From positions 1 through 21,470 of the forward strand of contig JASLDZ010000089.1 in NCBI GenBank assembly GCA_030151985.1: a stretch of 21,470 nt of DNA. The letters run 5' to 3'. Below, piece after piece: positions 1 through 8,860 of this stretch; position 1 is the stretch's first letter; the number at the start of each line of letters is the position of its first letter. Under the pieces are notes generated by a model. That model searched no databases, was not told where the DNA came from, and saw only the letters and a list, made by a program, of their open reading frames with translations. The translations under genes were made by a program, and so were the position numbers. The DNA comes from Caulobacteraceae bacterium (GTDB taxonomy: Bacteria; Pseudomonadota; Alphaproteobacteria; Caulobacterales; Caulobacteraceae).

Positions 1-81
1 CGCGCGCTCGGCGGCGGCTTCCGCGACGCCTCCATCCAGACCGCGAGCGGACCGGCGCCTCTGCGCACGGCCTCGCGTTGA
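1..81 (+). CDS. C-terminal end of a NodT/TolC-type outer-membrane efflux protein (partial)
   Basis: Only the last 26 codons are in the window, ending in TGA at 79-81. The residues RALGGGF near the start of this fragment match the C-terminal signature of NodT-family outer-membrane efflux factors, which usually read ALGGGW or similar shortly before the stop. In that family the protein forms the outer-membrane channel of a tripartite pump. The next gene encodes the periplasmic adaptor and the one after it the inner-membrane exporter, on the same strand with a 24-base gap, so the context fits a single efflux operon. The identification rests on a very short tail plus context and could be wrong. 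Confidence 0.6.
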   Translation, partial: RALGGGFRDASIQTASGPAPLRTASR

Positions 82-105
82 ACCGATTGCTTGGGAACTG
101 ATCCG

Positions 106-1362
106 ATGGCCGACGACATGAGCGCCGCGCCCCGTTCGCCCTCCTCCGGCGAACCGGGCCTCCAACAGCCGGGGCCGCAGGGTCCCGCGATCGCCGGCGG
201 CGGAGCGCAGGGCGCGGCCGCGGCGCCTGGGGCGAGGGCGAATGGCGACCGCAATACGCTGCGCAAGCGCCTGTTCTCGGGCCTCGCCGCCGTGGTGGTG
301 CTGGGGGGGCTAGGCTACGGCGCGTGGTGGCTGCTGGTCGGCTCGCACTACGTCTCCACCGACAACGCCTACGTCGGCGCGGACGTCGCCCAGGTGACGC
401 CGCAGGTGAACGGGCAGGTGCTGTCGGTGAACGTCGCCGACACCCAGGCGGTGAAGGCGGGCGACGTGCTGGTCACCATCGACCCGGCGGACGCCAAGCT
501 GGCGCAGGCGCAGGCGCAGGCCGACTACGGCCGGGCGGTGCGCGCGGTGAACCAGGACGTCGCTTCCAACCAGGCGTTCTCCGCCCAGGTGGGCGCCCGC
601 GACGCCGACGTGCTCCGCGCCAAGGCGCAGCTGCAGTCCGCCCAGTCGGACCTTGAGCGCACGCGCATCGACCTGCAGCGCCGCGAAGCGCTGGCCGCCT
701 CGGGCGCGGTGTCGGGCGAGGAGCTGACCACCGCCAAGAACGCCTACCAGACCGCGCTCGCGAACCTGGCCGCCACCCGGGCGGCGGGCGCGCAGGCGCA
801 GGCGAACCGCACCCAGGCGGTGGGTCAGGCGGCGGCGCAGGCGGCGCTGACCCAAGGCGTCAGCGTCGACCAGAACCCGCAGGTGCTGGCCGCCAAGGCG
901 GCGCTCGACGTGGCGAACCTGAACCTCTCGCGCACGGTGATCCGCGCGCCCTTCGACGGGGTGATCGCCAAGCGCAACGTGCAGGTCGGGCAGCGGGTGG
1001 CGGTGGGGGCGCAGCTGATGACGGTCGTGCCGATCGCCAACGCCTACGTCGACGCCAACTTCAAGGAGGTGCAGCTCAAGAAGGTGAAGCCGGGCCAGCC
1101 GGTCGAGCTGACCGCCGACCTCTACGGCAAGGGCGTCAAGTTCCACGGCTGCGTCGTCGGCTTCTCGGGAGGCACCGGTTCGGCCTTCGCCGTGATCCCG
1201 GCGCAGAACGCCACCGGGAACTGGATCAAGGTGGTGCAGCGGCTGCCCGTGCGCGTGGCGATCGACCCGCGCGACCTGCGCGCGCACCCGCTGCGCGTCG
1301 GCCTCTCGACGGACGCCAAGATCGACACCTCCGCGCCCGCCGACTGCAAGCTGGGCGGCTGA
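106..1362 (+). CDS. emrA: HlyD/EmrA-family periplasmic adaptor of a multidrug efflux pump
   Basis: This is a membrane-fusion protein that links an inner-membrane exporter to an outer-membrane channel. It is 418 aa from ATG 106, with GGGA about nine bases upstream; a TTG at 91 is a possible longer start. Residues 1-50 are an unusually long, low-complexity Gly/Ala/Pro-rich cytoplasmic tail. One transmembrane anchor follows at about 57-79. Next comes the biotinyl-lipoyl half-motif (VNGQVLSVNVADTQAVKAGD), a long Ala/Gln-rich coiled-coil hairpin, the second lipoyl half (TVIRAPFDGVIAKRNVQVGQ) and a beta-barrel domain (ANFKEVQLKKVKPGQPVEL). This order and length are typical of EmrA. It lies between a NodT-like tail and an EmrB homologue that starts four bases after its stop, so the three probably form one operon. 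The substrate cannot be read from the sequence. Confidence 0.92.
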   Translation: MADDMSAAPRSPSSGEPGLQQPGPQGPAIAGGGAQGAAAAPGARANGDRNTLRKRLFSGLAAVVVLGGLGYGAWWLLVGSHYVSTDNAYVGADVAQVTPQVNGQVLSVNVADTQAVKAGDVLVTIDPADAKLAQAQAQADYGRAVRAVNQDVASNQAFSAQVGARDADVLRAKAQLQSAQSDLERTRIDLQRREALAASGAVSGEELTTAKNAYQTALANLAATRAAGAQAQANRTQAVGQAAAQAALTQGVSVDQNPQVLAAKAALDVANLNLSRTVIRAPFDGVIAKRNVQVGQRVAVGAQLMTVVPIANAYVDANFKEVQLKKVKPGQPVELTADLYGKGVKFHGCVVGFSGGTGSAFAVIPAQNATGNWIKVVQRLPVRVAIDPRDLRAHPLRVGLSTDAKIDTSAPADCKLGG

Positions 1363-1366
1363 CCCC

Positions 1367-2998
1367 GTGACCGACATCCCCGCCAACGCGGAGGGCGGCG
1401 CCCGGGGCATGGCTCCGGTCGTAGCGGAGGTCGAGAGCCCCGCGCGGTCCAAGGCCGCCGCGACGCCCGCCTCCTCCGGCGCCGACGCGCCCTTCACCGG
1501 CATGACCCTGTGGATCGTGGGCTTCCTGCTCGCGCTGGCCAACTTCATCACGGTCCTGGACACGACCATAACCAACGTCAGCGTGCCCAACATCGCGGGG
1601 GGGCTGGCGGTGTCGCCCTCCGAAGGCACCTGGACGATCACCAGCTACTCGGTGGCCGAGGCGATCACCGTGCCGCTGACCGGCTGGCTGGCGACCCGCT
1701 TCGGCACGGTGACGGTGTTCTGCACCGCCATGGTGCTGTTCGGGTTCTTCTCCTTCGCGTGCGGCTTCGCGCCGTCGCTGGGGCTGCTCGTCGCCTTCCG
1801 CGTCTGCCAAGGGCTGGCGGGCGGGCCGATGATCCCGCTCTCCCAGACGCTGCTGCTGCGGGTCTTCCCCAAGCACCAGGCGCCGCAGGCGCTGGCGCTG
1901 TGGAGCATGACCACCGTCGTGGCGCCGATCGCCGGGCCGCTGCTGGGCGGCGCGCTGTGCGACACCATCGGCTGGCCCTGGATCTTCTACATCAACGTGC
2001 CGTTCGCCGCGGCGGTGGCCTTCTTCGCCTTCCGCCTGCTCAAGCCCAAGGAGACGCCGGGACAGAAGGCGCCGGTGGACGTGGTGGGGCTGGGCCTGCT
2101 GGTGGTCTGGATCAGCGCCATGCAGATCATGCTCGACAAGGGCAAGGAGAGCGACTGGTTCGCCTCGCCCTTCATCGTGACCCTGCTGATCGTGGCCGTG
2201 GTGGGCTTCGCCGCCTTCATGATCTGGGAGCTGACGGCCGCCAACCCGATCGTAAGCCTGAGGGTGTTCCGCCACCGCAGCTTCGCCACCGCCTGCACCG
2301 TCATGGCCTTGTCGTTCGGCGGCTTCTTCTCGGCCAACGTGCTGATGCCGCTGTGGCTGCAGACGAACCTGAACTACACCGCCACCTGGGCCGGGCGGGC
2401 GACCGCCTGGAGTGGGGTGCTGGCGGTGGTGTTCTCGCCCATCGTCGGTCGCTACGTGAGCCGCTTCGATCCTAGAGCCATGATCATGTTCGGCATCTGC
2501 TGGATGGCGTCGATGATGGTGTGGCGCGCGCACTTCAACACCAACGTCAACTTCGACTCGCTGATCCTGCCGACGCTGCTGCAGGGGCTGGGCGTGCCCT
2601 TCTTCTTCATCCCCCTGATGACGCTGGGCACCGCGTCGCTGCCGGCGGACGAGGTCGCGAGCGGGGCGGGGCTGATCAGCTTCATCCGCACCACCGCCGG
2701 GGCCTTCGCGGTGTCGATGACCACCACGGCCTGGGAGGACGCGGGCGAACAGGCCCGGGTGCAGATCCTGAACCAGGGCGGCGGCTTCGACGCGGCGGTG
2801 GCCAACCTTCGCGCCATGGGGCTGTCCGCCGAGCAGGCGGCGCGCCAGTTCGAGGGGATCGTGCAGCAGCAGGCGGTGATGGTGGCGACCGACCGGATGT
2901 TCCTGGTGATCTCCGGCATCCTGTTCATGGCCGCGTGTTCGGTGTGGATCGCGCCCAAGCCCAAGCCGGGAGCCAAGGCGCCGGTGGGCGGGCACTGA
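1367..2998 (+). CDS. emrB: EmrB/QacA-type (DHA2) MFS multidrug exporter, 14 TM
   Basis: This proton-driven drug/H+ antiporter of the major facilitator superfamily acts in the inner membrane. The 543-aa length and dense hydrophobic segments fit the 14-helix DHA2 family. The family motif in helix 1 is clear (LDTTITNVSVPNIAGGL, with Asp at residue 65), followed by motif A (GWLATRFG, about 106-113) and motif C (PIAGPLLGGALCDTIGWPWI). The chosen start is GTG 1367, four bases after the emrA stop, which suggests translational coupling; ATG 1409 is an alternative. As in EmrA, the first 40 or so residues are a low-complexity Ala/Pro/Ser tail before helix 1. It should work with the upstream EmrA-like adaptor and NodT-like channel to expel hydrophobic toxic compounds. 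No regulator of the pump lies in the window. Confidence 0.94.
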   Translation: MTDIPANAEGGARGMAPVVAEVESPARSKAAATPASSGADAPFTGMTLWIVGFLLALANFITVLDTTITNVSVPNIAGGLAVSPSEGTWTITSYSVAEAITVPLTGWLATRFGTVTVFCTAMVLFGFFSFACGFAPSLGLLVAFRVCQGLAGGPMIPLSQTLLLRVFPKHQAPQALALWSMTTVVAPIAGPLLGGALCDTIGWPWIFYINVPFAAAVAFFAFRLLKPKETPGQKAPVDVVGLGLLVVWISAMQIMLDKGKESDWFASPFIVTLLIVAVVGFAAFMIWELTAANPIVSLRVFRHRSFATACTVMALSFGGFFSANVLMPLWLQTNLNYTATWAGRATAWSGVLAVVFSPIVGRYVSRFDPRAMIMFGICWMASMMVWRAHFNTNVNFDSLILPTLLQGLGVPFFFIPLMTLGTASLPADEVASGAGLISFIRTTAGAFAVSMTTTAWEDAGEQARVQILNQGGGFDAAVANLRAMGLSAEQAARQFEGIVQQQAVMVATDRMFLVISGILFMAACSVWIAPKPKPGAKAPVGGH

Positions 2999-3000
2999 GC

Positions 3001-3017
3001 CCTCCCGCCGGGGGAGG
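3001..3017. terminator. Short GC hairpin after emrB, possible weak terminator
   Basis: CCTCCC at 3001-3006 pairs perfectly with GGGAGG at 3012-3017 across a five-base loop, two bases after the emrB stop. There is no T-run, so it is not a classical intrinsic terminator. It may only slow or protect the 3' end of the efflux transcript. Confidence 0.25.
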
Positions 3018-3038
3018 CGGCGCGCTAAGAGGGCGGCC

Positions 3039-3971
3039 ATGACCATCGCCCCCGTCTCCTTCCGCCGCTACGCCGCCGACTTCGAGGGCTTCGCCCGCGA
3101 CCTCGGCGCCTCGTTCGAGCGCTACGGCTTCGCGGTCGTCTCCGACCACCCGCTGGACCAGGCGCTGATCGACGCGGCGCTCGCCGACACCAAGGCCTTC
3201 TTCGCCCTGCCGGACGAGGCCAAGCGCCGCTACCGGGTCGAGGGCGGGCACGGCCAGCGCGGCTACACCCCCTTCGGCGTGGAGACCGCCAAGGGCGCCG
3301 AGCACTTCGACCTGAAGGAGTTCTGGCACGTCGGCCGCGACCTGCCGGACGGCCACCGCTTCCGCGACCACATGCCCGACAACGTCTGGCCCGACGCCGA
3401 GGTGCCCGGCTTCCGCGCCCACCTGAAGGGGCTCTACGACGCGCTGGACGGGCTGGGCGCGAAGGTGCTGCGCGCCATCGCCCGCCACCTCGGGCTGGAG
3501 GACGGCTTCTTCGAGACGCCGACCGAGCAGGGCAACTCCATCCTGCGCCTCCTGCACTATCCGCCCGTACCCGAGGCGGGGCCGCACGTGCGGGCCGGCG
3601 CGCACGAGGACATCAACGCCATCACCCTCCTGCTGGGCGCCGAGGAGGCGGGGTTGGAGGTCAAGGAGAAGGACGGGAGCTGGCTGCCGGTGAACCCGCC
3701 CGCGGGCTCCATCGTGGTCAACATCGGCGACATGCTGCAGCGGCTGACCAACCACGTGCTGCCCTCCACCAGCCACCGGGTGGTCAACCCCGCGCCGGAA
3801 CGCCGAGGCGTGGCGCGCTACTCCACGCCCTTCTTCCTGCATTTCGCGTCCGACTTCGAGATCCGGACGCTCCCCTCCACGATCACGCCACAGCGGCCGG
3901 ACCGCTATCCTGAGCCGATCACCGCCCACGCCTTCCTCCAGGAGCGGCTGCGCGAGATCAAGCTGGCCTGA
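3039..3971 (+). CDS. Fe(II)/2-oxoglutarate-dependent oxygenase, isopenicillin N synthase-like family
   Basis: This cytoplasmic 310-aa enzyme belongs to the large family that couples oxidation of a small molecule to decarboxylation of 2-oxoglutarate. An N-terminal non-haem dioxygenase domain is visible (YGFAVVSDHPLDQALIDAAL, then FFALPDEAKRRYR). The jelly-roll core carries the metal triad His189-x-Asp191 (AHEDINAITLLLG) and His246 (TSHRVVNP). Arg260-x-Ser262 (ARYSTPFFLHF) is the usual 2-oxoglutarate-binding pair. All expected ligands are present, so it should be active. The start is ATG 3039, with AGAGGG five bases upstream. It lies 40 bases after emrB and may be co-transcribed with it, but the hairpin between them and a GCTAAGA box at 3024 leave room for its own promoter. 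Substrate unknown; these bacterial homologues are often annotated only by superfamily. Confidence 0.9.
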   Translation: MTIAPVSFRRYAADFEGFARDLGASFERYGFAVVSDHPLDQALIDAALADTKAFFALPDEAKRRYRVEGGHGQRGYTPFGVETAKGAEHFDLKEFWHVGRDLPDGHRFRDHMPDNVWPDAEVPGFRAHLKGLYDALDGLGAKVLRAIARHLGLEDGFFETPTEQGNSILRLLHYPPVPEAGPHVRAGAHEDINAITLLLGAEEAGLEVKEKDGSWLPVNPPAGSIVVNIGDMLQRLTNHVLPSTSHRVVNPAPERRGVARYSTPFFLHFASDFEIRTLPSTITPQRPDRYPEPITAHAFLQERLREIKLA

Positions 3972-4043
3972 CGCGTTCGGCGAAAGCCTGATCTTAAGAC
4001 ATGCCGAGCTAGGCTGCGCGTCCGTTCCCGTTCAGGACCGCGC

Positions 4044-6482
<2,439 letters not shown>

Positions 6483-6494
6483 CGCCGCGCCGCG

Positions 6495-7415
6495 CTACAG
6501 CGTCAGGCCCGGCACGACCCAGCGTTCCAGCAGCGCGCGCGCCTCGTCCGTGATCGGCGCGGCGCGGCGGGCGTCGAGGTCGAGGTTCACCGCCACCACC
6601 TCCGACACGCCCCACGGCCGGCCGCTCAGCGGATCGAGCAGCCAGTGCACCAGCCGCTGGGCTCGCCCCTCCACCGCCACCAGGCCCGAGCGCAGCTCCA
6701 GGTGCTCGCCCGCCGTGGCGCGCTCCAGGTAGAGCAGCCGGTACTCCACCACCGCGCCGCCGACCCGGCGGGGGCCGTCGCCGGTCGCGCGGGAGGCGAG
6801 CTCGCGCCGCGCCTCGGCCAGGAGCGCCGGCGCCCCGTCCGACACGCGGCCGATGAACTCGTCCGGCCGCATGCGCCCGAACGGGTCGCACGCCAGCGGG
6901 CTAACCACGCCCCGCCCGATGCAGGCCAGGCCCAGCGCGTCCGCCCGCTCCAGCGAGGCGGTGGGGGCCACGGGCGTGTCGGGGATCCCGCGCGGCGCGG
7001 CGTGCGGCGGGACCTCGCAGCCCAGCCCGGCCATTGCATACCGGGCGCGCGCGGGCCAGGGGAAGGCGCGGCCGTCGGGGGTCGCGTGCTCCACCCGCAC
7101 GAGCACCGTGGCCGCGGGGGCGCCGTCGGCGTGCAGCATCTCGAACAGGAGCCGGGCGGAGGCCTCGTCGTGCGAGACGACGCCGCCCCGCATCCACAGG
7201 GGCGCGCCGGCCTGCGCCTCCTTCAGGAAACGCAGGTGATGCTCGCGCACGATCAGGGTGGACGAGGCGTGGGGCGCGAAGGCGTGAGGCAGGTGAAGCG
7301 CCCGCGCCAACCCCGCCAAGCCTTCCATGAAGCGGGTGACGTAGAAGCGCACGTTCATGTGCCCCATCTCGTCGCATTCCCAGGTGTTCACCCCGCCGCG
7401 CCACACCTCGATCAT
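6495..7415 (-). CDS. Acyl-CoA thioesterase-like double hot-dog protein
   Basis: This 306-aa protein has two tandem hot-dog (4-hydroxybenzoyl-CoA thioesterase-like) halves. The first half opens with the typical family sequence WECDEMGHMNVRFYVTRFME, where Asp15 and Asn21 stand at the positions of the usual active-site D-x-x-G-H-x-N motif. It continues with REHHLRFLKEAQAGAPLWM, the second-strand region of acyl-CoA thioesterases. The second half, from about residue 150, holds FGRMRPDEFIGRVSDGAPA and VEYRLLYLERATAGEHLELR, which looks like a degenerate repeat of the fold without the full active-site motif. The likely role is hydrolysis of an acyl-CoA, but substrate and physiological role are unknown. 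The start ATG at 7413-7415 is the only convincing one. It converges on the sensor kinase with 12 bases between stops, and is divergent from the sapC-like gene 159 bases away. Confidence 0.8.
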   Translation of the reverse strand: MIEVWRGGVNTWECDEMGHMNVRFYVTRFMEGLAGLARALHLPHAFAPHASSTLIVREHHLRFLKEAQAGAPLWMRGGVVSHDEASARLLFEMLHADGAPAATVLVRVEHATPDGRAFPWPARARYAMAGLGCEVPPHAAPRGIPDTPVAPTASLERADALGLACIGRGVVSPLACDPFGRMRPDEFIGRVSDGAPALLAEARRELASRATGDGPRRVGGAVVEYRLLYLERATAGEHLELRSGLVAVEGRAQRLVHWLLDPLSGRPWGVSEVVAVNLDLDARRAAPITDEARALLERWVVPGLTL

Positions 7416-7473
7416 GCCGTCTCCCGTCCCCCGTCCGATCCGCGCGGCCCGATGTCGCGGCGCGCCCGGCCCG

Positions 7474-7502
7474 ATTTGAACCCGCCGCCCGCTTCGGCTA
7501 GA
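7474..7502 (+). promoter_or_regulatory. Candidate housekeeping promoter for the SapC-family gene
   Basis: TTGAACC at 7474-7480 and GCTAGACC at 7495-7502 are separated by 14 bases. This resembles the Caulobacter sigma-73 consensus TTGACGS-N10-14-GCTANAWC: the -10 matches its first six defined positions and the -35 begins TTGA. Initiation would fall near 7509, giving a leader of roughly 65 bases before ATG 7575. Confidence 0.45.
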
Positions 7503-7574
7503 CCCCGCGGCCTGTCACGCCGCGGCCCGCGGCCCCAAGGCCTCCGCGCCGCCACCTTCGCCCAAGAGCCCCCC

Positions 7575-8357
7575 ATGAGCACCCCCCAGGCGCCCGCCAA
7601 CGGCGAGATCACCGGCAATGTGCTGATGTACTCCAAGCCCGAGCCGCTGAACGCGCAGGCGCACGCCGAGCTGGGCCTGGTGCAGACCGAACACCCCTTC
7701 GCCTTCGCCTTCGCGGCCAACGCCGTGCCGGTGCAGGTGACCGAGTTCGGTCCGGCCGGGATCAACTACCCGATCATCTTCGCCGGCGACGAGCGCTCGC
7801 CGCTCGCCATCATGTCGGTGCGGCCGAACGAGAACCTGTTCATCACCGAGGGCCGCTTCGATCCGGACGCCTATGTGCCGGCCTTCATCCGCCGCTACCC
7901 CTTCGTGGTCGCCAACGACGCCCAGGCCCAGCAGCTGGTGGTCTGCATCGACCGCGCCGCCGACTTCCTGCGGCCAGGCGGCGAGGTGAAGCTGTTCGAG
8001 AACGGCGAGCCCAGCGAGTACACCAAGAACGCCATCCAGTTCTGCACCGACTTCGAGACCGAGCGGCAGCGCACCGAGCAGTTCGTGCAGACGCTGAAGG
8101 ACCTGGACCTGTTCGAGGCCCGAACCCAGACCTTCACGCCCCGCAACGCCGACGGCTCCGCGGGCGAGGCGATCACCATCGCCGACTACTTCGCCGTCTC
8201 CGAGGAGAAGCTGGCCAAGCTGGACGACGCCGAGTTCAAGGCGCTGCGCGAGTCTGGCGCCCTGCAGCAGATCTACGCCCACCTGAACTCGCTGTTCGGC
8301 TGGGACAAGCTGATCGCGCGCACGCTCTCGCGCCCCCCGGTCGCCGCCAACGCCTGA
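7575..8357 (+). CDS. SapC-family protein
   Basis: This 260-aa protein belongs to the SapC family (Pfam PF07277), named after a gene beside the S-layer genes of Campylobacter fetus; its biochemical function is not established. Family features visible here are the central segment around residues 53-90 (GINYPIIFAGDE, ERSPLAIMSVRPNENLFI), the YVPAFIRRYPFVVA block near 97-112, FFENGEPS-like sequence (KLFENGEPSEYTKNAIQF), and the ending with IYAHLNSLFGWDKLIAR. There is no signal peptide or membrane helix, so it appears cytoplasmic. The start is ATG 7575; the frame is open far upstream, but translation there is an artefact of high GC. It stands alone between two minus-strand genes that both encode hot-dog-fold proteins. 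In alphaproteobacteria, SapC genes often sit beside TonB receptors and tryptophan halogenases, but neither is present here. Confidence 0.88.
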   Translation: MSTPQAPANGEITGNVLMYSKPEPLNAQAHAELGLVQTEHPFAFAFAANAVPVQVTEFGPAGINYPIIFAGDERSPLAIMSVRPNENLFITEGRFDPDAYVPAFIRRYPFVVANDAQAQQLVVCIDRAADFLRPGGEVKLFENGEPSEYTKNAIQFCTDFETERQRTEQFVQTLKDLDLFEARTQTFTPRNADGSAGEAITIADYFAVSEEKLAKLDDAEFKALRESGALQQIYAHLNSLFGWDKLIARTLSRPPVAANA

Positions 8358-8365
8358 GGGCCGGC

Positions 8366-8758
8366 TCAGCGGCGGAACACCGAGCGGGTCAGGCAGGAGA
8401 AGACCAGCCGCCCCGCCTCGTCCAGAAGGTCGTGCTGGGCGATGACCACGCCCTTGTCGTCGCCGACGGGGTCGAGCGCCAGCACGGTCATGCGCCCGCG
8501 CAGGAGCTCGCCCGCCGGCGGATTGCGCATGAAGCGCAGCGCGTCCACGCCCAGCCGCTTGGTCTGCGGCCAGTGCGACGCCGAGTCGGTGTCCAGCTTG
8601 GACCACAGGGCGTAGACCATGGCGTCGGGGGCGCCGTTCTCCCGCTCCCAGGCGGGCGCGAAGGCGGTGCAGAAGGCCTCCAGCGCCCGGTCGTCCAGCG
8701 CCACCACGCCGAGGCTCGCCACCTGGCCGACGGAGATCTGGTCGAAGGGCGCGGGCAT
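8366..8758 (-). CDS. Small MaoC-like hot-dog-fold protein without the usual catalytic motif
   Basis: This 130-aa protein starts at ATG 8756-8758 (MPAPFDQISVGQVASLG). The opening F-x-x-I-S-V-G-Q and the DDRALEAFCTAFAP helix resemble the N-terminus of MaoC-like hydratases. The second half (LRFMRNPPAGELLRGRMTVL, then DEAGRLVFSCLTRSVFRR) resembles the hot-dog beta-sheet and C-terminal end of that family. The catalytic D-x-x-x-x-H of R-specific enoyl-CoA hydratases is not seen: where N-P-x-H-x-D would be expected the protein reads ENGAPDAMVYALW. It may therefore bind an acyl ligand without catalysis, or use other residues. It converges on the sapC-like gene with eight bases between stops and diverges from the scsB-like gene. 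Fold assignment is moderately sure; function is not known. Confidence 0.65.
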   Translation of the reverse strand: MPAPFDQISVGQVASLGVVALDDRALEAFCTAFAPAWERENGAPDAMVYALWSKLDTDSASHWPQTKRLGVDALRFMRNPPAGELLRGRMTVLALDPVGDDKGVVIAQHDLLDEAGRLVFSCLTRSVFRR

Positions 8759-8788
8759 GGAGGCTCCGGTGCGACGGACGCGATCGAC

Positions 8789-8814
8789 TTGACCCGCGAC
8801 CGCGACGCTTGTCG
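8789..8814 (+). promoter_or_regulatory. Candidate promoter for the scsB/dsbD-like gene
   Basis: TTGACCC at 8789-8795 matches six of seven positions of the Caulobacter -35 consensus. Eleven bases later GCTTGTCG (8807-8814) is a weak -10 with only GCT and the spacing in its favour. It lies in the 102-base gap between two divergent genes and would give a leader of about 40 bases before GTG 8861. Confidence 0.35.
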
Positions 8815-8860
8815 AGCCTTGCGCACGGCCGAGCCCGGCCCGACCTTGGGAGCTGAACCC

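Noticed and set aside
3024..3039. GCTAAGA box as the -10 of a leaderless oxygenase transcript
   Set aside because: There is no -35-like sequence at the right distance, and an AGAGGG ribosome site five bases before the ATG argues against leaderless translation.
1226..3046. Very long minus-strand open frame opposite emrB (and similar ones at 310-1641, 4767-6389, 14841-16355 and 19362-21140)
   Set aside because: The translations are low-complexity, rich in Arg, His, Gly and Val, with no recognisable domains. They mirror well-supported genes, as expected in GC-rich DNA where stop codons are rare.
4008..4015. GCTAGGCT as a -10 for the sensor kinase
   Set aside because: No convincing -35 lies 10-14 bases upstream; only four -10 positions fit.
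6645..7574. In-frame upstream extension of the SapC gene
   Set aside because: The extra 310 residues are antisense to the thioesterase gene and show no protein-like pattern. Family similarity begins just after ATG 7575.
8432..8860. In-frame upstream extension of the scsB/dsbD gene
   Set aside because: It would be antisense to the MaoC-like gene and would bury the signal peptide that begins at GTG 8861.
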